Origin: an uncultured Oscillospiraceae bacterium
Lineage (GTDB): Bacteria > Bacillota > Clostridia > Oscillospirales > Oscillospiraceae
DNA length: 6,199 nt
Reading direction: 5' to 3'
NCBI GenBank assembly: GCA_944385775.1
Contig: CALWYM010000103.1
Span: forward strand, 1-6,199
The translations under genes were made by a program, and so were the position numbers. Within the stretch, counting starts at the first letter, position 1. Each line of letters opens with the position of its first letter. Below the pieces are notes generated by a model. The model did no database searches. It had not been told where the DNA came from and saw only the letters and a list, made by a program, of their open reading frames with translations. Shown piece by piece: positions 4,542-6,199 of this stretch.

Positions 4542-6038
4542 ATGAAAGCAATAATGGTAATGTACGATTCGCTAAATCGCAACCTGCTGGAGACCTATGG
4601 CTGCAACTGGACTATTACGCCGAACTTTAAGCGTCTTGCAGAAAGGGCGGTGCAGTTTGAAAACTGCTATGTAGGAAGTCTTCCCTGTATGCCGGCGCGC
4701 CGTGAGCTTCATACCGGGCGGCTCAATCTGTTCCACCGAAGCTGGGGACCCATGGAGCCATATGACGATTCAATGCCCCAGATTTTAAAGGAGGCGGGCA
4801 TATACACCCACCTTGTCAGCGACCATCAGCACTACTGGGAAGACGGGGGCTGCACGTACCATAACCGCTATAATTCCTGGGAGATTTCCCGTGGTCAGGA
4901 GGGTGACACCTGGAAGGCGGATTTAAGTCACACCGTAAATACTGCCACTGTGTTTAAAAACAAAGCTGCCGCCTTTAATTCGCCACTGTACCGCCGCATG
5001 GTAAATCAGGACCAGATAAACCGCGGGGTGATGGACAGTGAGGAAAAGACCTCACAGGCGGTGACATTCCAAAACGGTCTTGAATTTATTGAGAAGAACC
5101 ACGGGGAGGATAACTGGTTTTTGCAGATTGAGACCTTTGACCCCCACGAGCCCTTCTATTCACTTAAGGAGGATAAGGCGCTGTACCCTCACACGTTTTT
5201 GGGGGACGCCGCGGACGAGTGCGACTGGCCGCCCTATGCTCCCGTGGCGGAGGACGAGAACACCGTAGAGCACGTCCGCTATCAGTACGCGGCTTTGCTA
5301 ACGAAGTGTGACCGCTATCTGGGCAAGGTCCTTGATTTAATGGATAAGTACGATTTGTGGGAGGACACAATGCTCATCGTCAATACGGACCACGGCTTTC
5401 TTCTGGGAGAGCACGGCTGGTGGGGCAAAACCGCCATGCCCGTATTTAACGAGATTGCCAATATTCCCCTTTACATATACGACCCGCGGAGGAAAAACCT
5501 TGGGGGCGTAAAGAGAAATTCACTTGTTCAGACCATTGACCTTGCCCCCACCATTCTTCAGTACTTCGGTCAGCCCATTCCAAAGGATATGGAGGGAAAG
5601 GTCCTTACCGGCGTTATGGATAATGATGAGCCTGTAAGGCAGTACGCCGTTTTCGGCTACCACGGAAGCCAGGTTAACGTTACCGACGGGCGGTATGTAT
5701 ATATGCACTCGGCGGAAAATCCCGACGAGCCCGTTTACGAGTACACCCTTATGCCCACCCATATGCGTGCCATGTTCTCAACAGAGGAGCTTTCGGATAT
5801 AGAGCTTTCGGAGCCTTTCAGCTTTACAAAGGGCTGCAGGCTTATGAAGATAAAGGCGCCCTCCTCCATGGGTGACACAAACAGCTTCGGAACAAGGCTC
5901 TACGATTTAAAAGCTGACCCGAAGCAGGAGAATCCTATTGAAAACGAGGAAATAGAAACCCGAATGAAGGGCTACATCCGTGAGGCTATGGAAAAAACCG
6001 ACGCTCCGGAGGAGCTGTACCACAGGCTGGGGATATAA
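4542..6038 (+). CDS. Type I (formylglycine-dependent) sulfatase, Cys-type, apparently cytoplasmic
   Basis: A 498-residue sulfatase of the alkaline-phosphatase fold, which hydrolyses sulfate esters. The signature CMPARRELHTGR (residues 49-60) fits C-x-P-x-R-x4-T-G-R; C49 is the residue converted to formylglycine, here presumably by the maturase at 2219-3325. Metal and active-site candidates are D9 (in MYDSLNR, where many sulfatases have a DD pair), D283 and H284 in NTDHG, K296 in GWWGKT and H202 in FDPHEPF. The C-terminal LYDLKADPKQENPI (453-466) is the usual sulfatase C-domain motif. No signal peptide or lipobox is visible; the protein starts directly with the first beta strand, so it should stay in the cytoplasm. 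The ATG at 4542 follows a purine-rich GGGAG (4529-4533) with 8-base spacing. It is 86 bases after the regulator gene, with an operator in the gap, and ends in a strong terminator. The substrate is not readable from sequence; a sulfated mono- or oligosaccharide is the likely class, though related folds include phosphonate monoester hydrolases. Confidence 0.93.
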   Translation: MKAIMVMYDSLNRNLLETYGCNWTITPNFKRLAERAVQFENCYVGSLPCMPARRELHTGRLNLFHRSWGPMEPYDDSMPQILKEAGIYTHLVSDHQHYWEDGGCTYHNRYNSWEISRGQEGDTWKADLSHTVNTATVFKNKAAAFNSPLYRRMVNQDQINRGVMDSEEKTSQAVTFQNGLEFIEKNHGEDNWFLQIETFDPHEPFYSLKEDKALYPHTFLGDAADECDWPPYAPVAEDENTVEHVRYQYAALLTKCDRYLGKVLDLMDKYDLWEDTMLIVNTDHGFLLGEHGWWGKTAMPVFNEIANIPLYIYDPRRKNLGGVKRNSLVQTIDLAPTILQYFGQPIPKDMEGKVLTGVMDNDEPVRQYAVFGYHGSQVNVTDGRYVYMHSAENPDEPVYEYTLMPTHMRAMFSTEELSDIELSEPFSFTKGCRLMKIKAPSSMGDTNSFGTRLYDLKADPKQENPIENEEIETRMKGYIREAMEKTDAPEELYHRLGI

Positions 6039-6050
6039 AGCACATTATAA

Positions 6051-6088
6051 AAAACAGCGAAGGCGACTTATGCGCCTTCGCTGTTTTT
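6051..6088. terminator. Bidirectional terminator after the sulfatase
   Basis: A perfect 15-bp stem (6051-6065 with 6073-6087) has a 7-base loop, a T-run on the right and an A-run on the left that serves as a T-run for the minus strand. It begins 12 bases after the sulfatase stop and can also end the minus-strand gene at the right edge. Confidence 0.93.
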
Positions 6089-6110
6089 ATGAAACCTTTC
6101 AAAAAGAGTT

Positions 6111-6199
6111 TTACTCTTTCCTCCCTGTCAGGAAAATTCCGATAACCGAACCGATAATAATAAACGGCGCCGCTCTGACAAAAAGCCATTCAAATGAGT
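6111..6199 (-). CDS. C-terminal end of a probable membrane protein (partial, minus strand)
   Basis: The last 28 codons plus TAA of a gene that enters from the right edge. The peptide begins SFEWLFVRAAPF, continues with the hydrophobic run IIIGSVIGIFL and ends TGRKE, which looks like a final transmembrane helix followed by a positively charged cytoplasmic tail. Support is indirect: the frame is open to the window edge, its composition is membrane-like, and its stop lies about 23 bases before the bidirectional terminator at 6051-6088, as expected for a convergent gene. It is too short to name a family. A different minus-strand frame, open from 6189, runs through the terminator into the sulfatase gene and is less credible. 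Confidence 0.55.
   Translation of the reverse strand, partial: SFEWLFVRAAPFIIIGSVIGIFLTGRKE

Noticed and set aside
5986..6189. Minus-strand open frame of 67 codons at the right end
   Set aside because: It runs through the strong terminator hairpin and into the sulfatase 3' end, and its composition is not protein-like. Another minus frame ending at 6111 fits the context better.

Overview
The window looks like a piece of chromosome from an anaerobic Clostridia-type Firmicute, probably a gut Lachnospiraceae or Oscillospiraceae relative. The grounds are strong Shine-Dalgarno sites (one is GGAGGTGAT), consensus sigma-A promoters, hairpin-plus-T-run terminators, roughly even GC by eye, an oxygen-independent radical SAM sulfatase-maturating enzyme very similar to the Clostridium perfringens protein, and an SdpR/SdpI pair. 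The genus cannot be fixed from the sequence alone.

Layout. (1) 1-723, + strand: the C-terminal half of a MATE-family multidrug transporter, cut by the window start and closed by a terminator at 748-787. (2) 801-2179, + strand: a two-gene operon. It has a near-consensus promoter (801-829), a 23-bp palindromic operator (834-856), an SdpR-type ArsR autorepressor (870-1133) and an SdpI-family membrane protein carrying an extra C-terminal domain (1136-2179). No SDP toxin gene is visible. The operon ends in a bidirectional terminator (2183-2210) shared with the convergent next gene. (3) 2219-6038: a sulfatase locus. An anaerobic sulfatase maturase (2219-3325, - strand) is divergent from a LacI-family regulator (3442-4455, + strand), which is followed by a type I sulfatase (4542-6038, + strand) with a cysteine-type CXPXR motif. 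(4) The right edge, after a second strong bidirectional terminator (6051-6088), holds the last 28 codons of a convergent minus-strand gene (6111-6199) ending in a probable membrane helix.

How the genes work together. The maturase should convert Cys49 of the sulfatase to formylglycine, without which a type I sulfatase is inactive. The LacI-type protein probably controls both. One CG-centred operator (3405-3420) overlaps the maturase -35 box and lies just downstream of the regulator's own promoter. A close relative of that operator (4499-4514) lies just upstream of the sulfatase. The maturase and regulator promoters face each other and overlap, so they should compete for polymerase. The sulfatase has no signal peptide, so its sulfated substrate is probably desulfated in the cytoplasm after uptake. 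The substrate and inducer cannot be read from the window.

The families are all known. The points most worth a second look are the compact promoter/operator arrangement at the sulfatase locus and the toxin-less SdpR/SdpI operon, whose -35 box can be mistaken for a TTG start codon. I see no wholly new system.
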